Part shown: positions 18,534 through 30,419 of the stretch, in pieces
Layout: every line of letters starts with the position of its first letter
Position numbering within the stretch: the first letter of the stretch is position 1
Source: Sporichthya brevicatena
GTDB taxonomy: Bacteria; Actinomycetota; Actinomycetes; Sporichthyales; Sporichthyaceae
Direction: 5' to 3'
Assembly: GCF_039525035.1 (NCBI RefSeq)
Contig: NZ_BAAAHE010000027.1
Coordinates: 10,187 to 62,032, forward strand
DNA length: 51,846 bases
Position numbers and translations under genes: made by a program
The notes under the pieces: model-generated
Databases searched by the model: none
Seen by the model: the letters and a program-made list of their open reading frames with translations, nothing else
Told to the model about the DNA's origin: nothing

Positions 18534-19601
18534 TCAGCGGGCGGTGCGGGCGTGGACGCGGTCGACGACGCGGGCGAGGACGTCGGGATCGGTGTCGGGG
18601 AGGACGCCGTGGCCGAGGTTGAACACGTGGCCCGGGAGGTCGGCGGCGGCGGCGAGGACGGCGTCCACCCCGGCGTCGACGGCGTCGGTGCCCGCGAACA
18701 GGACGGCGGGGTCGAGGTTGCCCTGCAGGGCCTTGCCCGGGCCGACGCGGCGGGCGGCCTCGTCGAGCGGGACGCGCCAGTCGACGCCCACGACGTCGGC
18801 CCCGGCCTCCCCCATCAGGCCCAGCAACTCGCCGGTCCCGACGCCGAAGTGGATGCGCGGCACCCCGAGGTCCTCGACCGCGGCAAAGACCTTGGCGCTC
18901 GCCGGCATCACCGAGCGGACGTAGTCGACCGGGGCGAGAGCACCGGCCCAGGAGTCGAACAGCTGCAGCGCCGAGGCCCCGGCGCCCGCCTGGACGCGCA
19001 GGAACACGGCCGTGATGTCGGCCAGGCGGTCGAGCAGGGCGGCCCAGAGGTCCGGGCGGCCGAGCATCATCGCCTTGGTCTTCTCGTGGTTCTTCGACGG
19101 CCCGCCCTCCACGAGGTAGGACGCGAGCGTGAACGGCGCCCCGGCGAACCCGATCAGCGGGGTCGCGCCGAGCTCGGCGACCAGGAGCCGGACCGCCTCG
19201 TCCACGTAGGACACCTGGGCCGGGTCCAGGACCGGCAGGCGGTCGAGGTCCGCCCAGTCCGCGAACGGCTGCGCGACGACCGGCCCGACGCCCGCGACGA
19301 TGTCGAGGTCGACGCCGACGGCCTTGAGCGGCACGACGATGTCCGAGAAGAAGATCGCCGCGTCGACGCCGTAGCGGCGGACCGGCTGCATCGTGATCTC
19401 GGTGATCAGCTCGGGGCGGGTGCAGGACTCCAGCATCCCGATGCCCTCGCGCACCTTGCGGTACTCGGGCAGGGACCGCCCCGCCTGCCGCATGAACCAC
19501 ACGGGCGTGTGCGGGACCGGCTCCTGACGGCAGGCCCGGACGAACGCCGAGCCTCGCGGATCGGCGGCAACTGGACCAGACTCGGAGGACGCCAGCGACA
19601 T
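18534..19601 (-). CDS. hemE: uroporphyrinogen decarboxylase HemE
   Basis: HemE removes four carboxyl groups from uroporphyrinogen III to give coproporphyrinogen III, the substrate of HemG/CgoX. The 355-residue protein shows the signature [16 protein letters not shown] near residue 36, [12 protein letters not shown] (about 84), [17 protein letters not shown] (about 147) and the C-terminal [17 protein letters not shown] 19601 fits the family length; ATG 19625 would add eight residues. Neither has a strong Shine-Dalgarno. It is divergent from the DUF3000 gene over a 146-bp gap that holds a perfect 20-bp palindrome. Confidence 0.95.
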   Translation of the reverse strand: MSLASSESGPVAADPRGSAFVRACRQEPVPHTPVWFMRQAGRSLPEYRKVREGIGMLESCTRPELITEITMQPVRRYGVDAAIFFSDIVVPLKAVGVDLDIVAGVGPVVAQPFADWADLDRLPVLDPAQVSYVDEAVRLLVAELGATPLIGFAGAPFTLASYLVEGGPSKNHEKTKAMMLGRPDLWAALLDRLADITAVFLRVQAGAGASALQLFDSWAGALAPVDYVRSVMPASAKVFAAVEDLGVPRIHFGVGTGELLGLMGEAGADVVGVDWRVPLDEAARRVGPGKALQGNLDPAVLFAGTDAVDAGVDAVLAAAADLPGHVFNLGHGVLPDTDPDVLARVVDRVHARTAR

Positions 19602-19704
19602 GGGGCCGATCGTCCCATGCGACACGCCGCGTTCGATCCACGGTTGGGTAGGACCGTCGTGTCACCGTGCGTCGACGGGTGCGCGAGCACCGCCGGAACG
19701 GCAC

Positions 19705-19724
19705 GGCCCGAGCGAATTCGCTCG
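19705..19724. promoter_or_regulatory. perfect 20-bp palindrome in the hemE / DUF3000 divergent gap
   Basis: The arms CCCGAGCGAA and TTCGCTCGGG form a perfect 20-bp palindrome. It ends 12 nt before the AGGAGG ribosome site (19737-19742) of the DUF3000 gene and lies 104 bp upstream of hemE. It could be an operator for a dimeric regulator of one or both genes, or a hairpin in the 5' leader of the DUF3000 mRNA. The binding protein is unknown. Confidence 0.6.
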
Positions 19725-19747
19725 GGGTGGACGGCTAGGAGGCCCGA

Positions 19748-20401
19748 GTGACGCGACTCCAGAAGGACGGCCCCCCGCCGACCCGGCTGATGGATCTGCC
19801 CCCGGACTTCCTCGAGGCACTGAACGGCATCCAGGCCGCGAAGGTGCGCCCCGAGGTCCAGCTGGTCGAGTGCCCGGCTCCGCAGCAGCTGGCGCCGTAC
19901 GCCGCCGCCGTGATGGCCACCGTGACGATCGCGGGCGAGGATGTCGCTTCCGGTCGTTTAATCCTCCTTTGCGATCCCGCGGGTCCGGAGGCCTGGGAGG
20001 GGCGGCTGCGGCTGGTCACCTACCTCCGCACGACGCTGGAGGCGGAGTTCATCACCGACCCCCTGCTCCCCGAGGTCGCGTGGGGGTGGTTGGCGGAGAC
20101 GCTGGGCGCCCACGGGCTGCCCCTGGTGGCGGCCGGCGGCACCGTCACCCGGGTGCAGTCGCACCCCTTCGGCGAACTGGCCGAGGATGACGCCGAACCC
20201 GGCGGTGAGCTGGAGATTCGTGCGTCCTGGAGCCCCCTGGAGGGCGACCTGGCGGCTCACGTCGAGGCCTGGATCGAGGTGCTCTGCACCGCGTGCGGGC
20301 TGCCCCCCACTCCCCCCGGTGTCGTCCAGATGCCGGGCACCTCTGGCGCGCCGCGGAGAGCTGGGGTAAAACGGGGCGCAAGCGGACGCAGGGGACGCTG
20401 A
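19748..20401 (+). CDS. DUF3000 domain-containing protein
   Basis: The 217-residue protein matches the actinobacterial DUF3000 family in order: PPDFLEALNGIQAAKVRPEVQLVECPAPQQLAPYAAAV, then LILLCDPAGPEAWEGRLRLVTYLR, and WGWLAETLGAHG..L..AGGTVTR. It ends in a basic tail. The function is unknown and no catalytic motif was seen. GTG 19748 has a perfect AGGAGG 5 nt upstream. The order hemE / DUF3000 / LuxR-type regulator / RNase D is, from memory, conserved with Streptomyces, where the regulator is WhiI. Confidence 0.85.
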   Translation: MTRLQKDGPPPTRLMDLPPDFLEALNGIQAAKVRPEVQLVECPAPQQLAPYAAAVMATVTIAGEDVASGRLILLCDPAGPEAWEGRLRLVTYLRTTLEAEFITDPLLPEVAWGWLAETLGAHGLPLVAAGGTVTRVQSHPFGELAEDDAEPGGELEIRASWSPLEGDLAAHVEAWIEVLCTACGLPPTPPGVVQMPGTSGAPRRAGVKRGASGRRGR

Positions 20402-20519
20402 TACCTCCTGTCACTCCCGTCTCTGTGACGTCTCAAACGTAAAGTTCGGTAAAGAAGCATTCAAGGAATCTCCCGGAACGGCCGATGGGCTCTTAAAGGC
20501 CACAACACCGGGAGGTTCC
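20402..20519 (+). promoter_or_regulatory. leader/promoter region of the WhiI-like regulator gene
   Basis: This 118-bp gap is clearly richer in A/T than its surroundings. GTAAAG occurs at 20439-20444 and again at 20449-20454, exactly one helical turn apart. GGGAGG (20510-20515) is a strong ribosome site 4-5 nt before the GTG start at 20520. No consensus -10/-35 pair is clear. The spaced direct repeat is a candidate activator site. Confidence 0.4.
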
Positions 20520-21248
20520 GTGACGCTCCTCGAATCCGCGCCTCGGGCGGCGAATTCCGTCCTGACGCGACCGAACCGCACGGTTCCGCCCCCGCCACGG
20601 GTGCCGTCCCCGCTGGTCCGCGAGTCGCGCGAACTGCGCGAGCCGCGTTTCGCTCCGGACGACCTGCCGCTCGGTGCCGAACGCACCGGGTGGTTCACCG
20701 CGATGGTGGTGGGCGCCGATCCGTACCGCCGTGCCCTTGCCGTACGCCGTCTGCGCGCCCTGGGCGCCAAGGACGTGACCGAGGCCGGGACGGTCCTGCA
20801 GGCCCGCGCCTGGGCCCGGACGGCCGGTCCGCGGGACGTCTGCCTCGCCGAGGCGGCCCTGCCGGACGGTTCGGGCATCCTGCTCCTCGCCGAGCTCCAG
20901 CGGGCCGGCTGGGCGGGTTGCGCGGTCGTACCCCTGGCCGACGGCGCCCGCGCCGCCCGGGCCGCGCTCGCCGCCCGCGTGCGCAGCTGCGTGCTCGCGG
21001 GTCGCGTCACCGGCGGGGGGCCGGACTCCGACGCCGCTCGCGCCGCGACGCGCCTGGGCCTGTCCGCGCGTGAGGTCGAGGTGCTCCGGCACGTCGCCGA
21101 GGGCCGCTCGAACCGCGACATCGGCGAGGCCATGGGCCTGTCCGCGCTCACGGTGAAGAGCCACCTCGCCCGCATCGCCCGCAAGCTCGGGACGGGCGAC
21201 CGCGCCGGCATGGTCGCCACGGCCATCCGGGCCCGCGCGATCGACTGA
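20520..21248 (+). CDS. WhiI-like atypical response regulator (degenerate receiver + LuxR/NarL HTH)
   Basis: The 242-residue protein has a Pro/Arg-rich N-terminal tail (1-55), a receiver-like domain (about 58-165) and a LuxR HTH (about 179-240: LSAREVEVLRHVAEGRSNRDIGEAMGLSALTVKSHLARIARKL). The receiver lacks phosphorylation chemistry. The phosphoacceptor position in 'DVCLAEAALPDG' holds Glu111 rather than Asp, the acidic pair is reduced to AD (66-67), and the conserved Lys is missing near 160. It probably works without phosphorylation. Its place between DUF3000 and RNase D matches what I recall of whiI in Streptomyces, a sporulation regulator that pairs with BldM. Orthology is inferred from context, not proven. 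Confidence 0.75.
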   Translation: MTLLESAPRAANSVLTRPNRTVPPPPRVPSPLVRESRELREPRFAPDDLPLGAERTGWFTAMVVGADPYRRALAVRRLRALGAKDVTEAGTVLQARAWARTAGPRDVCLAEAALPDGSGILLLAELQRAGWAGCAVVPLADGARAARAALAARVRSCVLAGRVTGGGPDSDAARAATRLGLSAREVEVLRHVAEGRSNRDIGEAMGLSALTVKSHLARIARKLGTGDRAGMVATAIRARAID

Positions 21249-21303
21249 CGACCCGCACCCGGGCGGCGCGGATCGAGCGGCACCACACGCACGACCAGGG
21301 GGG

Positions 21304-21323
21304 CCGGACCGTTTGCGGTTCGG
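21304..21323 (+). terminator. possible hairpin terminator after the WhiI-like gene
   Basis: CCGGACCG (21304-21311) and CGGTTCGG (21316-21323) pair with one mismatch around a TTTG loop. The hairpin lies 55 nt after the stop codon and 62 nt before rnd. No T-run follows, so its role as a terminator is only a suggestion. Confidence 0.35.
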
Positions 21324-21385
21324 ACGACACGACAAAGCTGCAGGCTGACGGCGCGCGCACGGCGCGACGCCGTAACGTAAGGCCC

Positions 21386-22657
21386 GTGACCAGCCCCGCC
21401 GACGACGCACGCGACGGCGACGGACCGGTCCCCCTGCTCGAACCGGCCGACGGAGTTCCGCCGGTCATCGAGACCGCCGAGAGCCTGGCCGCAGGAGCCG
21501 CTGCGCTGGCGGCCGGCAGCGGGCCCGTGGCCGTCGACGCCGAGCGCGCGTCCGGCTACCGCTACGGTCAGCGGGCGTACCTGATCCAGATGCAGCGCCG
21601 CGGCTCGGGGATCCTCCTCATCGACCCCATCGCCTGCCCGGACCTCACCCCGATCATTGCGGCCGTGAGCGGGCTCGAATGGGTCCTGCACGCCGCCAGC
21701 CAGGACATTCCGTGCCTGGCCGAGGTCGGGCTCCGCCCGGAGCGGATCTTCGACACCGAGCTCGCCGGGCGTCTGCTGGGCTACCCCCGGGTCGGGCTCG
21801 GGAGCATGGTCGAGGTCGTCCTCGGCCTCAGCCTGGAGAAGGGCCACTCGGCCGTCGACTGGTCCGTGCGGCCGCTGCCGGAGCCCTGGCTGCGCTACGC
21901 CGCCCTCGACGTCGAGGTCCTCGTCGACCTCCGCGACGCCCTCGAGGCCCAGCTCCGGGCCGACGGCAAGCTCGAGTGGGCCCACCAGGAGTTCTCCGCG
22001 ATCGTCGCGAACCCCCTCCCCGGGCCCCGGGTGGACCCCTGGCGCCGCGTCTCCGGGCTGCACCGGGTGCGCCGCGCCCGCCAGCTCGCCGTCGTCCGCT
22101 CGCTCTGGGAGACCCGCGACCGCATGGCCGCCACCCGCGACATCGCCCCGGGCCGGATCCTCCCGGACAGCGCGATCGTCGAGGCCGCCCTGGCCATGCC
22201 GACGTCGGTGGAGCAGCTCGCCGCCATGCCGGTGTTCGGCGGCCGCTCGACCCGCCGTGCGGCCGGGACCTGGTTCGCCGCGATCGAGGCCGCCCGGGCG
22301 CTCCCGGACGACCAGCTCCCGCCGGCCCATCTGCCGTCCACCGGTCCCCCGCCGCCCCGCAGCTGGGCCGAGCGCGACCCGGCGGCCGCCGCCCGCCTGG
22401 CGGCCCTGCGCGCCGCCCTCGGGGCCGTCGCCGAGGCCAACAAGCTCCCGACGGAGAACCTCCTCGCCCCGGACTACGTGCGGCGCATCGCGTGGTCGCC
22501 GCCAGAGAACCCGACGCTCGAGGTCATCACCGCCGCCCTCGAGGGCTACGGCGCCCGACCGTGGCAGATCGCCCTCACCGCCGGGGTGATCGTGACCGGC
22601 CTCGAGGACGCCGCCAAGGCCGCCGCCGAACCCGCCGCGGAGCCCGACGCCTCCTGA
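21386..22657 (+). CDS. rnd: ribonuclease D family exonuclease with HRDC domain
   Basis: The 423-residue protein contains a DEDD-type 3'-5' exonuclease domain. Visible motifs are VAVDAERASGYRYGQRAYLIQMQR (Exo I with Asp and Glu), VLHAASQDIPCLAEVG (Exo II) and RYAALDVEVLVDL (Exo III with Tyr and Asp). An HRDC nucleic-acid-binding region follows (about residues 220-300: RARQLAVVRSLWETRDRMAATRDIAPGRIL). Its likely role is 3' trimming of tRNA or other small RNAs. GTG 21386 has AAGG upstream. It converges with the FAD oxidoreductase gene over 10 bp. Confidence 0.88.
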   Translation: MTSPADDARDGDGPVPLLEPADGVPPVIETAESLAAGAAALAAGSGPVAVDAERASGYRYGQRAYLIQMQRRGSGILLIDPIACPDLTPIIAAVSGLEWVLHAASQDIPCLAEVGLRPERIFDTELAGRLLGYPRVGLGSMVEVVLGLSLEKGHSAVDWSVRPLPEPWLRYAALDVEVLVDLRDALEAQLRADGKLEWAHQEFSAIVANPLPGPRVDPWRRVSGLHRVRRARQLAVVRSLWETRDRMAATRDIAPGRILPDSAIVEAALAMPTSVEQLAAMPVFGGRSTRRAAGTWFAAIEAARALPDDQLPPAHLPSTGPPPPRSWAERDPAAAARLAALRAALGAVAEANKLPTENLLAPDYVRRIAWSPPENPTLEVITAALEGYGARPWQIALTAGVIVTGLEDAAKAAAEPAAEPDAS

Positions 22658-22667
22658 GGCCGCAACC

Positions 22668-24125
22668 TCAGTCGAGCAGCGCCTCGACGCGTTCGCGGCC
22701 GCGTTCCCACTGGAGGTGGTCGAACGCGCCGTCGGGCCGGAGGGCGTTGACCGCCTCCCGGGCCAGGAGCAGGGCGTGGTGGGTGTTGTCGTGGAAGAAC
22801 AGCCCGAACCGGCCGAACGAGGTCACGGACGGGATCCCGCGCAGCCAGGAGTCCAGGCCGTGGAGGTCGCGGTCGTATCCGAGCGTGTAGGTCGGGTAGT
22901 ACATCGCCGAACGGTGCACCTGGACCTGCACGACCCGGATCTCCGGCAGGTCGGTGCGCGCCGCCGCCGCCACCACGAGGTCGGCGAGGTCAGCCTCGCC
23001 CGCGGTCCAGATCTCGTCGCCGACGGCGCAGGGCAGCTCCGCACACAGGACCGTGTGGCCGACGGGGTCGTCGGCGTTGTCGCGATAGTTAGCCGGTTCG
23101 GAGATCCGCAGCACCGGGGTGTCGTCGCCGGGGATGTGGTGGCAGTCGTGCGCGGTCCACCGGCCGCCCTCGTGCACGAGGAAGACGAGCACCATCCCGC
23201 GGAACCGCAGCCGGGTCGCGGTCTCGATCGCACCCAGCGGCGGACCGGGCCGCGTCGACCGCGCCAGACGCGGCAGAGGCAACGTCGAAAATGCGTGACG
23301 GCCTGTCAGACTTGCGCCCTCCAAGGTACGCACGGTCACCGAGCCGAACGCCGGCTCGACGGCGTCGATCTCCGTCCCGAGCCGGATCTCCGCCCCGGCG
23401 TCGACCGCGGCGTCGGCGAGCGCAGACGCGATCTGACCGAACCCACGACGCGGGTAGCGGTACTCCGACCCCGCCGCGCGGTACTTGCGACCCGCCCGCC
23501 AGGTGATGTCGGCGCCGACGATCCGGCCGGTCGCCTCGGCGTCGAGCCGGGAGCCGGGTTGGTTCCAGATCTTGCGGGCGTACGGCTCGTGGACCGCCTC
23601 GTAGATCCGCCGCCCGACCCGCGCGCGCATCGCGTCGGCGTAGTCGTCCCCACCGCTGCGGTGCAGGGCGGTGCGGGTCGCGTCCCAGATCATCGCGGTG
23701 AACAGTGGGTGGGGCAGCAGCCGCCGCAGGTCTGACGCGGGCCGTTCCAGCGGTACCCAGCGGTCGGCCACGCGCACCCGGGCGCTGCGCCGGCGGGTCT
23801 GCAGGTCCGGCCCGAGCAACTCCTCCAGGTCGGCCAGGACGTCCGGCGCGAGCCGCGCGGGCAGCCGGTGGCTGCCGTAGTCGACCGGCATCCCGGCGAG
23901 GTCGAAGCTGGCGGCGAGGCCCCCGACGTGCTCGGCGTGGTCGAGGACCAGGACGCTCCGCCCCCGGCGCGCGGCCCGGACGGCCGCGGCCAGTCCCGCG
24001 GTGCCGGCACCGAGGACGAGCAGGTCGACGGACGTGCGTTCGCGCGACGTGCGCTCGATCAGCGCGGGCTCGGGAGCGCCCGTCGGCCCGTCGGCCGGAA
24101 CAGGCTCGGAAAGAGCCTCAGGCAC
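22668..24125 (-). CDS. FAD-dependent oxidoreductase (amine oxidase / UGM-like fold), substrate unknown
   Basis: The 485-residue protein has an N-terminal tail and then the FAD-binding fold [39 protein letters not shown] (GxGxxG at residues 39-44). It also has [24 protein letters not shown] and [24 protein letters not shown]. These last two segments are typical of UDP-galactopyranose-mutase-like and protoporphyrinogen-oxidase-like enzymes of unknown substrate. It ends with a FAD contact [22 protein letters not shown]. The start overlaps the end of dxs by 8 nt, so it is co-translated with the first enzyme of isoprenoid synthesis. A role in a polyprenyl or carotenoid pathway is possible but not shown. 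Confidence 0.75.
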   Translation of the reverse strand: MPEALSEPVPADGPTGAPEPALIERTSRERTSVDLLVLGAGTAGLAAAVRAARRGRSVLVLDHAEHVGGLAASFDLAGMPVDYGSHRLPARLAPDVLADLEELLGPDLQTRRRSARVRVADRWVPLERPASDLRRLLPHPLFTAMIWDATRTALHRSGGDDYADAMRARVGRRIYEAVHEPYARKIWNQPGSRLDAEATGRIVGADITWRAGRKYRAAGSEYRYPRRGFGQIASALADAAVDAGAEIRLGTEIDAVEPAFGSVTVRTLEGASLTGRHAFSTLPLPRLARSTRPGPPLGAIETATRLRFRGMVLVFLVHEGGRWTAHDCHHIPGDDTPVLRISEPANYRDNADDPVGHTVLCAELPCAVGDEIWTAGEADLADLVVAAAARTDLPEIRVVQVQVHRSAMYYPTYTLGYDRDLHGLDSWLRGIPSVTSFGRFGLFFHDNTHHALLLAREAVNALRPDGAFDHLQWERGRERVEALLD

Positions 24126-26034
24126 GTGGGGCGGGACGGTCGGCGGACTCGGGTACGTCCTGCAGGCCCGCGACGATCTCGACGACCTCGCGCGAGATCT
24201 CCTGCGGCGTCAGCCCGATCTCGGACAGGACCTCGGCCCGCGTCCCGTGGGGCAGGAACTGCAGCGGGATACCGAAGTCACGGACCGGGGTCCGCACCCG
24301 GGCGTCCCGCAGCGCCTGCGCGATCGACGCACCGACACCACCGACGCGGCCGGAGTCCTCGACCGTCACCACCAGGCGGTAGCCGGCGGCGAGCTCCACG
24401 AGGGCCGGGTCGACCGGCTTGACCCAGCGCGGGTCGACGACGGTCACGCCGACGCCCTGGTCGCCGAGGCGCTGCGCGACGTCGAGACAGGTCGCCGCCA
24501 TCGCACCGACCGAGACGAGCAGCACGTCCGGCTCCCCCGCGCGGTGCAGGACGTCGACGCCGCCGACGCGGTCGATCGCCGGCACCTCGTCCGGGGCCGT
24601 CCCCTTCGGGAAGCGGACCACGGTGGGGGCGTCGTCCACGTCGAGGGCCTCGCGCAGCTGCGCGCGCAACTGGGCGGCGTCGCGCGGGGCCGCGAGGCGC
24701 AGGCCGGGGACCGGCTGCAGCATCGCGAGGTCCCACATGCCGTGGTGGGAGGCGCCGTCCTCGCCGGTGACCCCGGCGCGGTCGAGGACGAACGTCACGC
24801 CGCAGCCGTGCAGCGCCACGTCCATCAGGACCTGGTCGAACGCGCGGTTGAGGAAGGTCGAGTAGACCGCGACGACCGGGTGCAGGCCGCCCATCGCGAG
24901 CCCGGCCGCAGAGGTCACGGCGTGCTGCTCGGCGATGCCGACGTCGAAGACCCGGTTCGGGTGCTTGTCGGCGAAGTGGTGCAGGCCGACGGGGATCAGC
25001 ATCGCCGCGGTGATCGCGACGACGTCGGGCCGCTCGTCGGCGACGGCGACCATCTCGTCGGCGAAGACCGAGGTCCACGACGTGCCGCTCTTGGCGGTCA
25101 GCGGGCGGCCGGTCAGCGGGTCGTGAACGCCGATGCCGTGGAAGTGGTCGGCGAGGTCGTTCTCGGCGTGGGCGTAGCCGGCGCCCTTGCGGGTGATCGC
25201 GTGGACGATGACCGGCCCGCCGAAGTTGCGCGCCCGCATCAGCGCGGCCTCGAGCGCTCCGATGTCGTGACCGTCGATCGGGCCGACGTACTTGAGCCCG
25301 AGGTCCTCGAACATCCCCTGCGGGGCCAGCCAGTCCTTGAGGCCCTTCTTGAGCCCGTGCAGGGCGTGGAAGGCCGTGCGCCCGACCACGGGGGTCTGCT
25401 GCACGCGGGTACCGCTCCAGCGCAGGAACCGCTCGTAGTTCGGCTTGGTGCGCAGCGCCGAGAGGTGGTTGGCGAGCCCGCCGATCGTCGGCGCGTAGGA
25501 ACGCTCGTTGTCGTTGACGACGATGACGACCGGCCGGTCCGGGGCGGCGGCGATGTTGTTCAGCGCCTCCCAGGCCATACCGCCGGTCAGGGCCCCGTCA
25601 CCGACGACCGCGACGACCGCGCGGGAGGTGTCCCCCTGCAGCGCGTAGGCCTTGGCCAGCCCGTCCGCGTAGGACAGGGCGGTCGAGGCGTGGGAGTTCT
25701 CGATGACGTCGTGCTCGGACTCCGCCCGGCACGGGTAGCCCGACAGGCCGCCCTTCTGGCGCAGCGTCGTGAAGTCCGCCGCCCGGCCGGTGAGGATCTT
25801 GTGCACGTAGGCCTGGTGACCGGTGTCCCACACGATCCGGTCCCGCGGGGAGTCGAAGACCCGGTGCAGGGCGATCGAGAGCTCGACCGCGCCCAGGTTC
25901 GGCCCGAGGTGTCCCCCGGTGCGCGAGACGGCCTCGACCAGGAAGTTCCGGATCTCCGCGGCGAGCGTCTCGAGCTCGGCGGGCCGCAGACGTTTGACGT
26001 CAGCCGGCCCCGAGATCTCCTCGAGCAACCCCAC
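24118..26034 (-). CDS. dxs: 1-deoxy-D-xylulose-5-phosphate synthase Dxs
   Basis: Dxs condenses pyruvate and glyceraldehyde 3-phosphate and is the entry step of the MEP isoprenoid pathway. The 638-residue product starts [15 protein letters not shown], as in actinobacterial Dxs. It shows [10 protein letters not shown] (39-48), the thiamine-diphosphate site GDG (145-147) with Asn175, the pyrimidine-binding segment [15 protein letters not shown] and [22 protein letters not shown] 26034 is preferred over ATG 26079 or ATG 26109 because GGAGG lies 5 nt upstream and the product has the family length. acnA ends 72 bp upstream on the same strand, and the FAD oxidoreductase overlaps downstream. Confidence 0.94.
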   Translation of the reverse strand: MGLLEEISGPADVKRLRPAELETLAAEIRNFLVEAVSRTGGHLGPNLGAVELSIALHRVFDSPRDRIVWDTGHQAYVHKILTGRAADFTTLRQKGGLSGYPCRAESEHDVIENSHASTALSYADGLAKAYALQGDTSRAVVAVVGDGALTGGMAWEALNNIAAAPDRPVVIVVNDNERSYAPTIGGLANHLSALRTKPNYERFLRWSGTRVQQTPVVGRTAFHALHGLKKGLKDWLAPQGMFEDLGLKYVGPIDGHDIGALEAALMRARNFGGPVIVHAITRKGAGYAHAENDLADHFHGIGVHDPLTGRPLTAKSGTSWTSVFADEMVAVADERPDVVAITAAMLIPVGLHHFADKHPNRVFDVGIAEQHAVTSAAGLAMGGLHPVVAVYSTFLNRAFDQVLMDVALHGCGVTFVLDRAGVTGEDGASHHGMWDLAMLQPVPGLRLAAPRDAAQLRAQLREALDVDDAPTVVRFPKGTAPDEVPAIDRVGGVDVLHRAGEPDVLLVSVGAMAATCLDVAQRLGDQGVGVTVVDPRWVKPVDPALVELAAGYRLVVTVEDSGRVGGVGASIAQALRDARVRTPVRDFGIPLQFLPHGTRAEVLSEIGLTPQEISREVVEIVAGLQDVPESADRPAPRA

Positions 26035-26105
26035 CCAGTCCTCCAGACGTTCGCGTGCGTCCGGCCAATTGTGACTCATGGCCGCAGTTGGCCGGACGCG
26101 ACGAA

Positions 26106-28898
<2,793 letters not shown>

Positions 28899-28961
28899 GA
28901 CGTCTCCCTCTCTCCGAACACCTCGTCATCCTCCCGTCCGCCCTGCGGGCCGGAGTTTGTG

Positions 28962-28977
28962 AGGTAAGCCTTACTTC
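28962..28977. promoter_or_regulatory. iron-box-like palindrome in the acnA / egtA gap
   Basis: GTAAG-C-CTTAC (28964-28974) is a perfect 11-bp palindrome in the context AGGTAAGCCTTACTT. It resembles the core of DtxR/IdeR iron boxes (consensus TTAGGTTAGGCTAACCTAA), agreeing at about 12 of 19 positions by my count. It lies 64 bp upstream of the acnA start. Iron control of an Fe-S enzyme such as aconitase would make sense, but binding is not shown. Confidence 0.45.
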
Positions 28978-29010
28978 TGTCTCGATCCAAAGTATCTTGA
29001 TATCGAGACA
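28978..29010. promoter_or_regulatory. inverted repeat with nested dyad in the acnA / egtA gap
   Basis: TGTCTCGAT (28978-28986) and ATCGAGACA (29002-29010) are a perfect 9-bp inverted repeat separated by 15 nt. The right arm also belongs to a nested dyad TCTTGATATCGAGA (28995-29008) that is symmetric except for one pair. The region is A/T-rich in an otherwise very GC-rich segment. It fits an operator for a dimeric (MarR- or TetR-like) regulator acting on acnA, egtA or both. Confidence 0.55.
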
Positions 29011-29174
29011 CCATCGTAGCGCACCGGACACCGGGAGAAGGTCGGACGACCGTCAGCTGATCGTCAGATTTGTCGACCCGGAATGTCGGTCCCCGTGCCT
29101 AGGGTTCGGAGGACGTGCGGACGGGCAGTTCGCGCGCACCTGCTCCAGACGCGGGCAAGAGGAGGCGGCGCCAC

Positions 29175-30419
29175 GTGGACCAGCACCTGGGTCGGCGGAT
29201 CGCCGCGGGACGCTTCTCCGAGGTCGCTGCCGAGACCTACGTCGCGAGCACGTGCTTCAAGACCGGGCCCCCGCGCCTGGTCGGCATCGAACTCGAATGG
29301 CTCCTGCGCCACCGTGCCGACCCGGCCCGCCACCTCTCCCCCGGCGACCTCGACCTCGCCCGTTCCGTCGGCGAGGTTCTGACAACCGGCCGCCTCACCG
29401 TCGAACCCGGCGGCCAGCTCGAACTCTCCAGCGACCCGTTCCCGGACCCCGTCGAGGGTCTGCGTCGCATCACCGCCGACGTCGCCGCCCTCCGCGCCGC
29501 CCTGGCGCCCGCGGGGCTCGAACTCGTCGGCCTCGGTCTCGACCCGCTCCGACCGCCGCGCCGGGTCCTCCGGCAGCCGCGGTACGCCGCGATGGAGGCG
29601 TACTTCGACCGGCAGGGCGGCGTCGGCCGCTCGATGATGTGCTCGACCGCCGCCGTCCAGATCAACCTCGACGTCGGCGCGGACGTGTCCGCCCGCTGGG
29701 ACCTCCTCCACGCCCTCACGCCCGTGCTCGTCGCGGCCTTCGCCAACTCCCCCGTCCCGACCGGACCGGCGCGGGGCGCCCGCTCGGGTCGCGCCGCGGT
29801 GTGGGCGGCGCTCGACCCGGCCCGGACCCGGCCCGTGCCCGTACCCGGCCTCGACGCACGGACGGCGTGGACCGAGTACGCCCTCGCGGCCCCGGTGCTC
29901 TGCGTCCGGACCGAGGGCCCGGACTGGAGCGCCCCGCCCGGCCTGACCTTCCGCGACTGGCTCCGGGGTCGTGGCCCGCGGCCGGTGACCGAGGCGGACC
30001 TGGCGTACCACCTGACGACGCTGTTCCCGCCGGTCCGGCCGCGTGGTCACCTCGAGCTGCGCGTCCTCGACGCCCAGCGGACCGAGGCCGACGCCGGCGC
30101 CGCGCTCGCCCTGGTCTGGGCGCTCTGCTCGGACCCGACCGCGGCCGACCGCGCCCGGGAGGTGCTGGAGTCCGTCCCGGCCGACCCGGCGGTGCTGCTG
30201 CGCGCCCGCCGGGACGGCCTCGCCGACCCCGAGCTCGCCGTCGCCGCGAAGGGATGCTTCACCGCCGCCCTCGGCGCGCTCGGCCGGCTCGACGCCGCCG
30301 GGCTCGCCCCCGCCCTCGCCGCGTTCGCCGACCGCTACGTCGAGCGGGGCCGCTGCCCCGCCGACGACACCCTCGACGCCTGGTCCGCCGGGAAGTCCCC
30401 CGGGAAGGAGACGCCGTGA
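29175..30419 (+). CDS. egtA: EgtA, glutamate-cysteine ligase of ergothioneine biosynthesis
   Basis: EgtA joins glutamate and cysteine to gamma-glutamylcysteine, the sulfur donor used by EgtB. The 414-residue protein is of the GCS2 ligase family. It has SEVAAETYVASTCFKTGPPRLVGIELEWLL at the start, VEPGGQLELSSDPFPDP (about 80), MMCSTAAVQINLDVG (about 155) and HLELRVLDAQRTEADAG near 290. GTG 29175 is chosen, with GGAGG 9 nt upstream; GTG 29115 would add 20 basic residues. The stop overlaps the egtB GTG in a 4-nt GTGA. Confidence 0.92.
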   Translation: MDQHLGRRIAAGRFSEVAAETYVASTCFKTGPPRLVGIELEWLLRHRADPARHLSPGDLDLARSVGEVLTTGRLTVEPGGQLELSSDPFPDPVEGLRRITADVAALRAALAPAGLELVGLGLDPLRPPRRVLRQPRYAAMEAYFDRQGGVGRSMMCSTAAVQINLDVGADVSARWDLLHALTPVLVAAFANSPVPTGPARGARSGRAAVWAALDPARTRPVPVPGLDARTAWTEYALAAPVLCVRTEGPDWSAPPGLTFRDWLRGRGPRPVTEADLAYHLTTLFPPVRPRGHLELRVLDAQRTEADAGAALALVWALCSDPTAADRAREVLESVPADPAVLLRARRDGLADPELAVAAKGCFTAALGALGRLDAAGLAPALAAFADRYVERGRCPADDTLDAWSAGKSPGKETP

